Origin: Streptomyces sp. MNU76
Lineage (GTDB): Bacteria; Actinomycetota; Actinomycetes; Streptomycetales; Streptomycetaceae
Direction of reading: 5' to 3'
DNA length: 64,000 nt
Assembly: GCF_020982545.1 (NCBI RefSeq)
Contig: NZ_JAJKLK010000003.1
Span: 310,001 to 374,000 of the forward strand
Shown here: in pieces, positions 43,931 to 52,921 of the stretch
Numbering within the stretch: the stretch's first letter is position 1
How the letters are laid out: every line of letters starts with the position of its first letter
Program-made: the position numbers and the translations under genes
The notes under the pieces: generated by a model
Told to the model about the DNA's origin: nothing
The model's input: the letters and a program-made list of their open reading frames with translations, nothing else
Database searches by the model: none

Positions 43931-46344
43931 TGACGCGGCCGCACCGCGTGCGCCTCCGAGGGAGCGGCGCCCCCTCGCGGCGGGGCCACCTGCCCTTCGC
44001 CGACGCGCCCGGCGTGCCCGACCCCATCGAGGTCGGCAGCCGGGTGCTCACGCGGGGCGGCCGCCCCTGGTTCCCCGTCTCCGGCGAGTTCCACTACTCG
44101 CGCTACCCGGCGGGGGAGTGGGAGGAGGAACTGCTGAAGATGAAGGCGGGCGGGGTGACGGTCGTCGCCGCGTACGTCATCTGGATCCACCACGAGGAGC
44201 GCGAGGGCCGCGTCCGCTTCGACGGCGACCGTGACCTGCGCCGCTTCGCCGAACTCTGCGCCCGCCACGGCCTGGACTTCGTCCCCCGTATCGGCCCGTG
44301 GGTGCACGCCGAGGTACGCGACGGAGGCCTGCCCGACTGGGTGCTGGCCCGCACGGACTCCCCGCGCACCGACGATCCTGCCTACCTCGCCCCCGTCCGC
44401 ACCTGGTACGCGGCCGTCGCCGAGCAGCTCCGCGGCCTGGGCCGGGCCGACGGCGGCCCGATCGTCGCGATCCAGATCGAGAACGAGCTGTACGACCAGC
44501 CGGACCATCTGCTCACCCTGAAACGCATGGCCCAGGAGGCCGGTCTGGCGGCACCCCTGTGGACGTCGACCGCCTGGGGCGGGGTGCGGCTGCCGCCGGA
44601 CGAACTCGTCCCCCTCTACGGCGGCTATCCCGAGGCCTTCTGGACCGAGGCGGACGGCGGCTGGCCCGACACCTGCCGCAAGCACTTCTTCTTCACCCAC
44701 CAGCGGGACGACGAGGGCATCGGCGCGGACCTGCGCCCGACGACGGCGCGGGGCGGCGACCCGGAGGTGCCGACGGATCGATTCCCCTGGGCCACCTGCG
44801 AGTTGGGCGGCGGCATGGCGGTGGCGTACCACCGTCGTCCGCGTGTCGAGGCCGCCGACGTCGGCGCCCTCGGCCTCACCAAGATCGGCTGCGGCTCGGT
44901 CTGGCAGGGCTACTACATGTTCCACGGCGGCACCAACCCGCCGGGCGACCTCACCCCCCTTCAGGAATCCCACGTCACCGGCTACCCCAACGACCTCCCC
45001 CGCCTCAGCTACGACTTCCAGGCCCCCCTCGGCGAGTACGGCCAGTACCGCCCCTCCTACGACGAACTCCGCCTCCAGCACCTGATGCTGGCGGACTTCG
45101 GCGCGCTGATCGCCCCCATGGAGTCCGTCCTGCCCGAGTCGCTCCCCGTGGGCCAGGACGACCGGGGGACACTGCGCTGGGCGGTCCGCGCCGACGACCG
45201 CTCCGGCTTCCTCTTCGTCAACAACCACCAGCCGCACGAGCCGCTGCCGGACCACCCGGACACGTCCTTCGAGGTGGAGTTCCCCGGGGACGGTGAGGTG
45301 CTGTCGCTGCCGAGCGCACCCGTCACCATCCCCCAAGGAGCCTATTTCTGCTGGCCGTTGCGGCTGGAGGTGGCTGGGCTGCGGCTCGACTGGGCCACCG
45401 CGCAACCCGTCTGCACGGTCGACGACGGCCGCGGCCGTACGATCCTGGTCCTGGCCGCGACCGACGGCATCGCCCCCGAACTCGCCCTGGACCTGCGCAC
45501 CGTGACGACCGTGGCCGCGCCGCCGGGCGCCGAGGTCACGACCGCGGGCGACCGGGCCCTGGTGACGGGGCTGCGCCCCGGCACGGACGCGCTGGTGGAG
45601 GTCGACACCGCCGACGGCCGCCGGGTCGGCCTGCTGGTCCTGGACGCGGCGACGGCCCGCACCGCCTACCGGGGGCCCGCCTGGGGTGCCGAGCGGCTGG
45701 TCCTGCCGGCTGACGGCGGTGTGGTCTTCGACGCCCACGCGGACGAGGTACGCCTCCACTCCGCGGCCGGGGAGCCGTCGTTCGCCGTCCTGCCCGCACC
45801 GGAGCGGGCGCCGGTGATGACCGGGGCGACGGTGAAGGAGGCGGTGGAGGGGGTGTTCGTCCGCTACACGCTGGTGGTGGCGGCGGCGGAGGAGGAGGAC
45901 GGGCGACGCGGCTCCGGTGGGTCGGACGGTGCGCTGCCCGTCACGCTGGTCCGCCCTCCCGGTGAGGCACCTCCGGTCACGACGGGTGTGCTGGGGCGGG
46001 CGAGCGTGCCGGCCGACGAGTATTTCGACACGGTGGCCGCCGAGTACGAGGTCGTCCTGCCGGACGATCCGCGGCCCGGCGCCCTCCTTCGGCTGCACTG
46101 GACCGGTGATGTGGCGCGGGCGTACGCGGGGGAGCGTCTTGTCGCCGACCAGTTCTTCTCGGGGCGGGTCTGGGAGATCGGTCTCGATCGGTTGCCCGCG
46201 GGGGTGTTGCGGCTGCGGGTGCTGCCGCTGGCGGGCGGGGCGCCGGTGTATGTGCCCGGCCGGGCGGGTGCTTCGCCGATTCCGGCGGAGGTCCTGCGGG
46301 CGGAGTACACGACGGTCCGAACCTGGCCCCTCCGGCCGGGCTGA
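43930..46344 (+). CDS. GH35-type beta-galactosidase 2
   Basis: An 804-aa GH35-like enzyme, ATGA-coupled to gene 1. Catalytic domain: WFPVSGEFHYSRYPAGEWEEEL, acid/base Glu in IQIENELYDQP, probable nucleophile Glu in WATCELGGGMAVAYH. The C-terminal 400 residues are beta-rich accessory domains. The two enzymes are only distantly similar, so this is not a recent duplication. It may act on a different galactoside or on a plant oligosaccharide. Confidence 0.88.
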   Translation: MTRPHRVRLRGSGAPSRRGHLPFADAPGVPDPIEVGSRVLTRGGRPWFPVSGEFHYSRYPAGEWEEELLKMKAGGVTVVAAYVIWIHHEEREGRVRFDGDRDLRRFAELCARHGLDFVPRIGPWVHAEVRDGGLPDWVLARTDSPRTDDPAYLAPVRTWYAAVAEQLRGLGRADGGPIVAIQIENELYDQPDHLLTLKRMAQEAGLAAPLWTSTAWGGVRLPPDELVPLYGGYPEAFWTEADGGWPDTCRKHFFFTHQRDDEGIGADLRPTTARGGDPEVPTDRFPWATCELGGGMAVAYHRRPRVEAADVGALGLTKIGCGSVWQGYYMFHGGTNPPGDLTPLQESHVTGYPNDLPRLSYDFQAPLGEYGQYRPSYDELRLQHLMLADFGALIAPMESVLPESLPVGQDDRGTLRWAVRADDRSGFLFVNNHQPHEPLPDHPDTSFEVEFPGDGEVLSLPSAPVTIPQGAYFCWPLRLEVAGLRLDWATAQPVCTVDDGRGRTILVLAATDGIAPELALDLRTVTTVAAPPGAEVTTAGDRALVTGLRPGTDALVEVDTADGRRVGLLVLDAATARTAYRGPAWGAERLVLPADGGVVFDAHADEVRLHSAAGEPSFAVLPAPERAPVMTGATVKEAVEGVFVRYTLVVAAAEEEDGRRGSGGSDGALPVTLVRPPGEAPPVTTGVLGRASVPADEYFDTVAAEYEVVLPDDPRPGALLRLHWTGDVARAYAGERLVADQFFSGRVWEIGLDRLPAGVLRLRVLPLAGGAPVYVPGRAGASPIPAEVLRAEYTTVRTWPLRPG

Positions 46345-46362
46345 CCCCACGGCTCCCCTCGC

Positions 46363-46606
46363 CCCCGCCGCCCCTACCCGTCCCATCCTCAGGGGCTGCG
46401 CCCTTCGACCCCGACGTCCGCCCGGTGGGGCTTCTCGCGCAGTTCCCCGCGCCCCTCAAAAGCAGGGGCTGCGCCCCGTGCTTCTTGACGAAGGGCCGAA
46501 GGCCCTTCAGGGGCGCGGGGAACTGCGCGACCAGCCCCCACCGGACCCGCACAGGGGGTCATGGGGGCGCAGCCCCTTGAGGATGGGACGGGTAGGGGCG
46601 GCGGGG
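46363..46606. repeat. Composite palindrome: nested inverted repeats between GH35 genes and lacI
   Basis: Outer arms 46363-46403 and 46565-46606 (41-42 bp) are inverted copies differing by a single one-base indel. Inside are inner arms 46436-46456 and 46509-46529, perfect 21-bp inverted copies of the interspersed GC repeat (AGTTCCCCGCGCCCCT). A further local hairpin lies between them. The structure could be a mobile-element-like insertion and a strong terminator for the GH35 operon. Confidence 0.8.
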
Positions 46607-46638
46607 CGAAACCCTCGGACCTATCCTGTGGCCCCAAA

Positions 46639-46677
46639 CCCCACCCCACCCCACCCCACCCCACCCCACCCCACCCC
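46639..46677. repeat. (CCCCA)n pentanucleotide repeat in the lacI leader
   Basis: About seven to eight tandem CCCCA units lie 40-75 bases upstream of the lacI start; on the minus strand this is TGGGG repeated, a strong G-quadruplex former. Length changes could alter lacI expression. Confidence 0.8.
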
Positions 46678-46713
46678 GCCCAACCCCCACCCCCGTCGAA
46701 AGGAAGCAGCCGC

Positions 46714-47799
46714 ATGCCACCAGGCACCACGGACGGCGGTGCGGCCGGAGGCCCCGGCGGAGCCCGCCGCAGCCGCCGTAACTTCGCCGGCTCCCGCCCG
46801 GTGATGGACGACGTCGCCCGTCTCGCCGGTGTCTCCAAACAGACCGTCTCCCGCGTCCTCAACGACAACCCGGCGGTCCGGGCGGAGACCCGCGAGGCCG
46901 TGCTGGAGGCCATGCGGACGCTCGGCTACCGCCCCAGCCGCAGTGCCCGTTCACTGGCCAGCGGCCGCACCCGAATGCTCGGCGTGATCTCCTTCGACGC
47001 GGCCCGCTTCGGCCCCGCCTCCACCCTGACCGCGATCAACACGGCCGCCCAGAGGGCGGGGTACCTCGTCAGCTCCATCGCCCTCGACACGGCCGACCGG
47101 GACACCGTCGTGCAGGCGGTGGACCGGCTGTCGGCCGAGGGCGCGGACGGGATCATCGTCATCGCCCCCCAGCGGCCCGTCGCCACCGCGCTCGCGCGGG
47201 CCCGCCCGGACACCCCGCTGGTGATGCTGGACAACGGCCTCGGCGACGGCACCCCCGTGGTCTCCTCGGACTTCACGGCGGGCGCCCGGCTGGCGACCCG
47301 GCATCTGCTGGACCTCGGCCACCGCACCGTCTGGCACATCGCGGGCCCCACCGGCTGGACGTCCGCCGACCGACGCGCCGCGAGCTGGCGCGAGACCCTG
47401 CGGGACGCCGGCGCACGCGTCCACGAGCCCCTGGTCGGGGACTGGAGCGCCGACTCCGGCTACGTGCTGGGCCGGAGCCTCGCGGCCCGCCCGGACGTCA
47501 CGGCCGTGTTCGTCTCCAACGACCAGATGGCGCTGGGTCTGCTGCGCGCCCTGCACGAGGCGGGACGCCGGGTGCCGGACGACGTGAGCGTGGTCGGCTA
47601 CGACGACATCCCGGAGGCGGCGCACCTGTCGCCGCCGCTGACGACGATCCGTACGGACTTCTCCGAGATCGGCAGGCGGGCGCTGCGGCTGCTGCTGGCG
47701 CAGTTGGACGATCCGGAGGACGTGGGGGAGGGGTTGGAGAGGGAACCGGTGATTCCGGTCGAGCTGATCGTTCGTGACAGTACGGGGACGGCGGGGTAG
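46714..47799 (+). CDS. LacI-family transcriptional regulator
   Basis: A 361-aa repressor: a Gly/Arg-rich N-terminus, the LacI helix-turn-helix with hinge (MDDVARLAGVSKQTVSRVLND ... LGYRPSRSARSLASGRT, about residues 30-85) and a periplasmic-binding-like sugar domain. AAAGGAAG precedes ATG 46714; the upstream in-frame sequence is repeat DNA. It lies downstream of the beta-galactosidases and probably recognises the 40798-40811 palindrome in response to a galactoside. Confidence 0.9.
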   Translation: MPPGTTDGGAAGGPGGARRSRRNFAGSRPVMDDVARLAGVSKQTVSRVLNDNPAVRAETREAVLEAMRTLGYRPSRSARSLASGRTRMLGVISFDAARFGPASTLTAINTAAQRAGYLVSSIALDTADRDTVVQAVDRLSAEGADGIIVIAPQRPVATALARARPDTPLVMLDNGLGDGTPVVSSDFTAGARLATRHLLDLGHRTVWHIAGPTGWTSADRRAASWRETLRDAGARVHEPLVGDWSADSGYVLGRSLAARPDVTAVFVSNDQMALGLLRALHEAGRRVPDDVSVVGYDDIPEAAHLSPPLTTIRTDFSEIGRRALRLLLAQLDDPEDVGEGLEREPVIPVELIVRDSTGTAG

Positions 47800-47855
47800 G
47801 TTCCGGGCGCCCACGGGGCTGCCATGGTGGGGTTTCGGGCGACCGCGGGTTCGGT

Positions 47856-47914
47856 GGGGGCTGGTCGCGCAGTTCCCCGCGCCCCGTCTGGGGCCCCTGG
47901 CGGGCCCCAGACGG
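47856..47914 (+). repeat. Interspersed GC repeat with 13-bp terminator hairpin
   Basis: GGCTGGTCGCGC-AGTTCCCCGCGCCCC runs directly into CCGTCTGGGGCCC (47884-47896) pairing with GGGCCCCAGACGG (47902-47914). It lies between convergent lacI and the methyltransferase and can terminate both. Confidence 0.75.
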
Positions 47915-47967
47915 TCGCGCCCCCGGCCCGGCGTCGAGAAGCAGGGTCAGGGGCACGCCGTCCTAGC

Positions 47968-48798
47968 TCACGGCTTTCTCGCGATCGCGCCGTACATCGC
48001 GATGTCCTCGTCGCGGATGTTCTGCTCGCCCGTGCCGTCCGGGTGCCACTTGTGGACCTGGACGATGCCCGGCTCGACGAGTTCCAGGCCCTCGAAGAAC
48101 TCGTGGGCCTCGTCGATGGTGCGCAGCCGCATCGGCATGTCGCGGGCCGCGTACTCGCGGGCGACCCGGCCCACCTCCTCGGGGGCGAACTCGGCGGTGC
48201 CGATGGTCATCGCCAGGTAGCTGCCCGAGGGGAGGGGTTCGAGGAGCCGGCGGACGATGCCGACCGCGTCGTCCTCGTCCAGCACGAAGTGGACGATCGC
48301 GATCACGGTGAGCGCGACCGGCTCGTTCAGGTCGAGGGTCTCCCGGAACTCGGGAGAGCCGAGGACGGTCTCCGGATCCTGGAAGTCCGCCTCGATGTAC
48401 GCGGTCCTGCCCTCGGGGGTGCTGGCCAGTAACCCCTGGGACAGCGTGAGGACGATCGGGTCGTTGTCCACGTAGACGACCCGGGACTCGGGGGCCACCG
48501 ACTGGGCTATCTCGTGGAGGTTGGGGGAGGTCGGGATGCCGGTTCCGATGTCGAGGAACTGGCGCATGCCCGCCTTCTCGGCGAGCCAGCGCACCGCGCG
48601 GTTCATCCAGTCGCGGTTGGCGCGCATGTGGACCGGCAGCGCCGGCCACTCGTGCGCCATCGCGTCACCGGCCTCCTTGTCGGCCGGGTAGTAGTCCTTG
48701 CCGCCGAGGATGTAGTCGTAGATACGCGCGGAGTGCGCGTGCTCGGTGTCGATCCGGTCGGCCGGCCATCCGTTGTCGGGCAACGCCGTCCCTCCCAT
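47968..48798 (-). CDS. SAV2177-type SAM-dependent methyltransferase (DUF574)
   Basis: A 276-aa protein with family segments HSARIYDYILGGKDYYPADKE, the SAM-binding loop QFLDIGTGIPTSPNLHEIAQ, YVDNDPIVLTLSQGLL and a Trp-His-Pro-containing C-terminus. Streptomyces have many such methyltransferases, often beside WhiJ-like loci as here; substrates are unknown. ATG 48798 begins the conserved N-terminus though its ribosome site is weak; the longer frame to 48873 is unlikely. Confidence 0.88.
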   Translation of the reverse strand: MGGTALPDNGWPADRIDTEHAHSARIYDYILGGKDYYPADKEAGDAMAHEWPALPVHMRANRDWMNRAVRWLAEKAGMRQFLDIGTGIPTSPNLHEIAQSVAPESRVVYVDNDPIVLTLSQGLLASTPEGRTAYIEADFQDPETVLGSPEFRETLDLNEPVALTVIAIVHFVLDEDDAVGIVRRLLEPLPSGSYLAMTIGTAEFAPEEVGRVAREYAARDMPMRLRTIDEAHEFFEGLELVEPGIVQVHKWHPDGTGEQNIRDEDIAMYGAIARKP

Positions 48799-48919
48799 CA
48801 AGTCGTTCTGTCCAGGTGCACGATCGGGCAGGCCCCGGGGGTTCGACAAGTGCCGGAACCCCCGGATCCACAAACAGGTGGTGCGTCAACGAGGCGTGAG
48901 AGCAAGCAGGTTGTGCGGT

Positions 48920-49192
48920 TCAGAGCAGGAAGTCGGCCTCGCCCGCTTTCACGCCGGCCAGGAAGGTGGTCATCTCACGGGGGGTGAAGAGCAGCGCGGG
49001 GCCGTCCGGGTCGGTCGACTGGCGTACGGCGACCCGGCCGTCGGCGAGCTTCTTCACCTCGACGCAGGCGCCGCCCGCGTCGTCGCTCCACGGCCGGTGC
49101 CAGTCCTGGGCGCCGAGGTCGCGGGCGGGCATGCCGTTGCGGACGTCGTGGTGTACTCCGGGGGTCGTTGCCTGGGATATGCGGTGGTGCAC
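48920..49192 (-). CDS. DUF397 protein, second WhiJ-like locus
   Basis: A 90-aa DUF397 protein with core DWHRPWSDDAGGACVEVKKLADGRVAVRQSTDPDGPAL and the conserved FLAGVKAGEADF end. It starts with GTG two bases after the stop of the XRE gene, so the two are translated together. Confidence 0.87.
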   Translation of the reverse strand: MHHRISQATTPGVHHDVRNGMPARDLGAQDWHRPWSDDAGGACVEVKKLADGRVAVRQSTDPDGPALLFTPREMTTFLAGVKAGEADFLL

Positions 49193-49193
49193 G

Positions 49194-50078
49194 TCAGAGC
49201 TCCTTGCGTAGCGCGCCGAGAAGGGCCTCGGTCTTGCGGGCGGGCGCCGACTGGGCGCCCAGCCGGTCCATGGCCTCGCGGTAGACGACGACGTCGTCCC
49301 CCTTGTCGAGATACACCGCGCCCACCAGACCGCTGAGGTAGACGATGTCGGGCAACTCGGGAGCCCTGAACCGGAAGAGATGGAACGCACCGGCCCGCAT
49401 CGCCGGGTGCGGGCCGTTGTGGAACGGCATGAGCTGGACCGTGACATGCGGCAGCCGGTTCAGCTCGATCAGATGGTCGATCTGGGCGCGCATCACGTCC
49501 GGTCCGCCGACCGGCCATCTGAGCACCGTCTCGTCCATCACCACCCACAGCCGGGGCGGCCCCGCACGGGTGAGCAGTTCCTGTCGGCGCATCCGCAGCG
49601 CCACCCGCCGTTCGGTGTCCTCCGTCGCCGCGTGCGGGTTGCCGGCGCCGAGCAGGGCACGGGCGTACTCCTCGGTCTGGAGCAGGCCGTGCACGAACTG
49701 TGCCTCGTACGCGCGGATCTGGAGCGCGGCCTGCTCCAGGCTGAGGTAGGCGGCGAACCAGTCGGGCAGGACGTCGCGGTAGGTGTGCCACCAGCCGCGT
49801 TTGTTGGCCTCGCGGACCGACTTCAGGAAGGTCTCGATCTCCTGCTGGTCCCGTACCCCGTAGACCTGGAGCAGCTTCTCGACATCCGGCAGGCGCAACC
49901 GGGCGACCTTGGCGGACTCCAGACGGCGGATCGTGGAATGGCTGACACCGATCGCCTCACCCGCCTGCTCGAAGGTCAGGCCGGCGCGCGTGCGCAACTC
50001 CTCCAGCTGTCTGCCGAGGATCATGCGCAGGACGGAGGGGGCGCCGCCCCAGTCCGTTTCCGCGGTCACGCCCACCAC
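49194..50078 (-). CDS. XRE-family regulator (WhiJ/Scr1-like), second locus
   Basis: A 294-aa regulator with helix-turn-helix LRTRAGLTFEQAGEAIGVSHSTIRRLE and a DUF5753 C-terminus (VTVQLMPFHNGPH). GTG 50078 is taken as start; GTG 50069 is eight bases after GAGGGG and may be the true one. It is divergent from the anti-sigma-type ATPase at 50498. Confidence 0.88.
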   Translation of the reverse strand: MVGVTAETDWGGAPSVLRMILGRQLEELRTRAGLTFEQAGEAIGVSHSTIRRLESAKVARLRLPDVEKLLQVYGVRDQQEIETFLKSVREANKRGWWHTYRDVLPDWFAAYLSLEQAALQIRAYEAQFVHGLLQTEEYARALLGAGNPHAATEDTERRVALRMRRQELLTRAGPPRLWVVMDETVLRWPVGGPDVMRAQIDHLIELNRLPHVTVQLMPFHNGPHPAMRAGAFHLFRFRAPELPDIVYLSGLVGAVYLDKGDDVVVYREAMDRLGAQSAPARKTEALLGALRKEL

Positions 50079-50497
50079 CCCTCATACCGTGCCACAGAGG
50101 TCATGTCGAACTCGATTACGGGTCCTGCGCGCTTTCGTTCAAAGAATGCGCGTTGTTGTGCGAGTCGCTTCGAGAGCGCAGTCTGACACGATCTTGGCTC
50201 GATCGGGGGCAACATGCGACCCGCAACTTGCAAATTTCAACTTGCTGGTTGCGAGGTGTTGTTCACGGATGCCACAGTGGACGTACCGTCACGGCCTTGG
50301 CGAACACTCGGGCCGCGCGGCCAGGTTGGGGGAGATGTGGCCGCAACTCAGCGCTGTTCGACGCGAGTTGCCAGAGCTCGTGCCGAGCGGCGAGACGGCC
50401 GTGGCACCGGCACCCCACCGGTGCGAAGGGCCAACGAAAGGCATACGGCGATGGCTCCGCCCACCCTCCCCAGTCCCCGGACCGGTTAGCCCCGACC
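50079..50497. other. Regulatory gap between XRE and HATPase genes
   Basis: No convincing gene. It contains a 14-bp-period direct repeat CAACTTGC-aaattt-CAACTTGC (50224-50245), enclosed by GCAAC (50223-50227) and GTTGC (50248-50252) inverted ends, in a locally AT-rich stretch. This is a candidate regulator site for the divergent XRE and ATPase genes. A 91-aa + strand frame (50214-50489) has no ribosome site and looks non-coding. Confidence 0.5.
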
Positions 50498-51004
50498 ATG
50501 TACCCACCCCTTGGCACAGAGGCGTACGAACCCCACCGCGCGGGTGTGTTCGGACTGCCCGCGGTGCCCGCCTCCGCGGGCGAGGCGCGCAGAACCGTGC
50601 GCGAGCTGCTCGACGAGTGGGAGGTGCGTCCGGAGACCCGTGAGGACGCGCTCCTGATCACCTCCGAGCTGGTCACCAACGCGTTGACCCACACGGACAG
50701 CGAGTGGATCGTGTGCCGGCTGCACTTCACCGGCCGTCGGCTGCGGATCGAGGTGGAGGACCAGAACAGCGGTCACGCACAGCCTGCCCGGCGCCGTCCG
50801 GGCCCCGACGACCAGAATGGGCGCGGACTCATGCTGGTCGGCATGCTCAGCAGCGACTGGGGGGTGCGCGACACCCCACAACGGTCCGGTCGTGTCGTCT
50901 GGGCGGAACTGCCGTCGGAGGGCCGGGAAACCGCCGAGCCCGCCCCTCCGACGGCCTCGCACGAGAGCGGAGGGTTTCCGTTGACCGACCCGTCCTGGAC
51001 GTAG
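50498..51004 (+). CDS. Anti-sigma-factor-type ATP-binding protein (HATPase_c)
   Basis: A 168-aa protein resembling RsbW/SpoIIAB-like kinases: HATPase fold with N-box ALLITSELVTNALTHTDS and G-box DDQNGRGLMLVGML. Such proteins phosphorylate or bind anti-anti-sigma proteins or sigma factors. Its position divergent from a WhiJ-like XRE/DUF397 pair is the common three-gene arrangement. The start at ATG 50498 lacks a clear ribosome site. Confidence 0.82.
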   Translation: MYPPLGTEAYEPHRAGVFGLPAVPASAGEARRTVRELLDEWEVRPETREDALLITSELVTNALTHTDSEWIVCRLHFTGRRLRIEVEDQNSGHAQPARRRPGPDDQNGRGLMLVGMLSSDWGVRDTPQRSGRVVWAELPSEGRETAEPAPPTASHESGGFPLTDPSWT

Positions 51005-51065
51005 ACGCTCCGCCGGGAGAGCCGGATACGGCGCCCGGGGCCCGCCGAGGCACGCCGTTCGGGCT

Positions 51066-51256
51066 AGCTGCCACGCGTCCGCCGATGCGTGCTGTGTCGG
51101 TGGGCGGCCGCGGCGCCGACGTGGCTGGTCGCGCAGTTCCCCGCGCCCTGGCGGAGCTCGCTGTCCCGTGTTCGCCGATACACGCTGTGTCGTCGTTCGT
51201 GTGTGGCGTCGTCGTGGCCGGTCGCGCAGTTCCCCGCGCCCCTTTCGGGGCGCGGG
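51066..51256 (+). repeat. Two tandem copies of the extended interspersed GC repeat
   Basis: Two related units of about 80 bp: each begins with CCGCCGATGCGTGCTGTGTCG or a diverged form and ends in TGGTCGCGC-AGTTCCCCGCGCCC (cores 51121-51148 and 51212-51242). The second runs into a 9-bp hairpin, CCGCGCCCC-TTTC-GGGGCGCGG (51234-51255). They occupy the gap before the broken PfkB gene. Confidence 0.75.
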
Positions 51257-51309
51257 AGTCCTTCGGACGTACGCTGCCTCCACGTCAGACCGTCGTCGCT
51301 GGAGGCGCC

Positions 51310-52232
51310 GTGCGCAGCGAGTCCGAGATCGATGTTCTTGTGCTGGGCGGGGCGGGCGTGGACACCATCGTCTACGTGCCCGAGCTGCCGCTCCCGTTCG
51401 CCGACAGCCATCTGGTGTCGGACATCGAGACCCGGGCCGGACAGACCGGCGACCTCATGGCGGTGGCCACGCACGCGCTCGGGCTGCGCACGCACCACTT
51501 CGACCTGCTCGGTGACGACCTCCCCCAGTTCTCGACTGCGCTCGAACCGGGGGGACCCCCCCATGGAGACCTGGTCCGCGCCCTCCACCGCGACCGGGGC
51601 ATCCCGCTCACCGAGGCGCCCCTGCCGGGCGGCACCCGGCGCGCGGTGAACCTGGTCGGCCCGGACGGACGCCGCTGCTCGCTCTACGACGGCAGCCGCA
51701 GCCAGGAGGTGGACGAGCTGCCCCCGGACACGGTCCGCGCGCTGGCCGGGGCCAGCCACCACGTCCACGTCTCCATCAGCCGGCTGTGCGCGGCTTCGCT
51801 GCCCGTTCTGCGCGAGCTGGGGGCACCGTCTCGACGGATCTGCACGACTGGGACGGCGTCAACCCGTACCACGAGCCGTTCGCCCTCGCCGCCGACCTCG
51901 TCTTCCTGTCGGCGGCCGCGCTCCCCGACCCGGAGAAGACCATGCGCCGCGTCAGCGAGCGGGGCCGGGCCCGGACCGTCGTCGCCACGGACGGGGCACG
52001 GGGCGCGTACCACCTCGTCGACGGCGAGCTGAGCCATGTTCCGTCGGTGGCCCCGCCGACGCCGGTCGTGGACTCCGACGGGGCGGGCGACGCCTTCGCG
52101 GCGGGTTACCTCTTCGGCCGCCTCACCGGCGAACCACCGAGTCGGTGCGCCCTCTTCGGGGCCATCGCGGGCGCGTACGCCTGCACCGTCCCCTCGACCC
52201 GCACCGACGCATCCGCCGGTCCGAACTCTTGA
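51310..52232 (+). pseudogene. PfkB-family carbohydrate kinase, frameshifted and with a repeat insertion
   Basis: From GTG 51310 (after GGAGG) the frame gives the PfkB start (IDVLVLGGAGVDTIVYVPELP, AGQTGDLMAVATHALGL). At about 51520-51567 it runs in frame through a copy of the CTCCCCC-type repeat, adding LPQFSTALEPGGPPH. At about 51825 one base is lost and the rest (TDLHDWDGVNPYHEPFALAADLVFLS, then the kinase signature VDSDGAGDAFAAGYLFGR) is in the next frame to 52232. The ATP-site residues are intact. The substrate is unknown. Confidence 0.82.
51520..51567 (+). repeat. CTCCCCC-type repeat embedded in the PfkB coding frame
   Basis: CTCCCCCAGTTCTCGACTGC through GGGGGGACCCCCCCATGG matches the intergenic repeat at 23850-23892. 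It interrupts the kinase between GDD and GDLVRALHRDRG without breaking the frame at this point. Confidence 0.75.
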
Positions 52233-52274
52233 CCAGGGCAGCCGAGTTGACCGCCTGACCCGCCGTGCGGGGCC

Positions 52275-52877
52275 TCAGCCCGGGCGGAGCCCCGCCGCCA
52301 CCAGGCGGGCCTCCATCCTGCGGCGGGCCGCGCCGAGCACCGCCAGCAGGAGTTCCTTGCTGGAGTGGCGCTGCCGTACGTCGCAGAGCAGGACCGGGAC
52401 CTCGGGCGACAGGTCGAGCGCCTGGCGGACCTGTTCGACGTCCACCTCACGCTTCCCGTCGAAGCAGTTGACGCCGACCGCGAAGGGGACGTCGCGGGAC
52501 TCGAAGAAGTCGACCGCGGGGAAACAGGCGTCGAGCTTACGGGTGTCGGCGAGGACGACGGCCCCGAGGGCACCGCTGCACAGGTCGTCCCACATGAACC
52601 AGAAGCGGTCCTGTCCCGGCGTGCCGAAGAGATACAGCACCAGCTCGGGGGAGAACGTGATGCGTCCGAAGTCCAGGGCGACGGTGGTCGAGACCTTCTT
52701 CTCGACGCCCCTCATGTCGTCCACGCGTCTGCCCGCCGCGGTGATGTGCTCCTCGGTCGCCAGCGGGGTCACCTCGCTCACCGAGCCGACCATCGTGGTC
52801 TTGCCGACGCCGAAACCGCCCGCGATGAGGATCTTCAGGGCGGTGGGTACGACCGGCCCGGAGCTGACGGACACCAT
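52275..52877 (-). CDS. Conservon GTPase (CvnD), reduced conservon 1
   Basis: A 200-aa small GTPase of the conservon CvnD/MglA-like type: P-loop GGFGVGKTT, G3-like FGTPGQDRFWFMWD and NxFD-type G4 GVNCFDG. It acts with a Roadblock protein at the membrane in GTP-dependent signalling. It is convergent with the broken kinase gene and follows the Roadblock gene at 52922 directly; the DUF742 gene normally between them is missing. Confidence 0.9.
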   Translation of the reverse strand: MVSVSSGPVVPTALKILIAGGFGVGKTTMVGSVSEVTPLATEEHITAAGRRVDDMRGVEKKVSTTVALDFGRITFSPELVLYLFGTPGQDRFWFMWDDLCSGALGAVVLADTRKLDACFPAVDFFESRDVPFAVGVNCFDGKREVDVEQVRQALDLSPEVPVLLCDVRQRHSSKELLLAVLGAARRRMEARLVAAGLRPG

Positions 52878-52921
52878 CCATCACCCTTTCGACGAGTTCC
52901 AGGCCCGGCCGCTCGCGCGGC

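Noticed and set aside
50214..50489. 91-aa + strand frame before the HATPase gene
   Set aside because: No ribosome site, Arg/Thr-rich composition, and overlaps the regulatory repeats.
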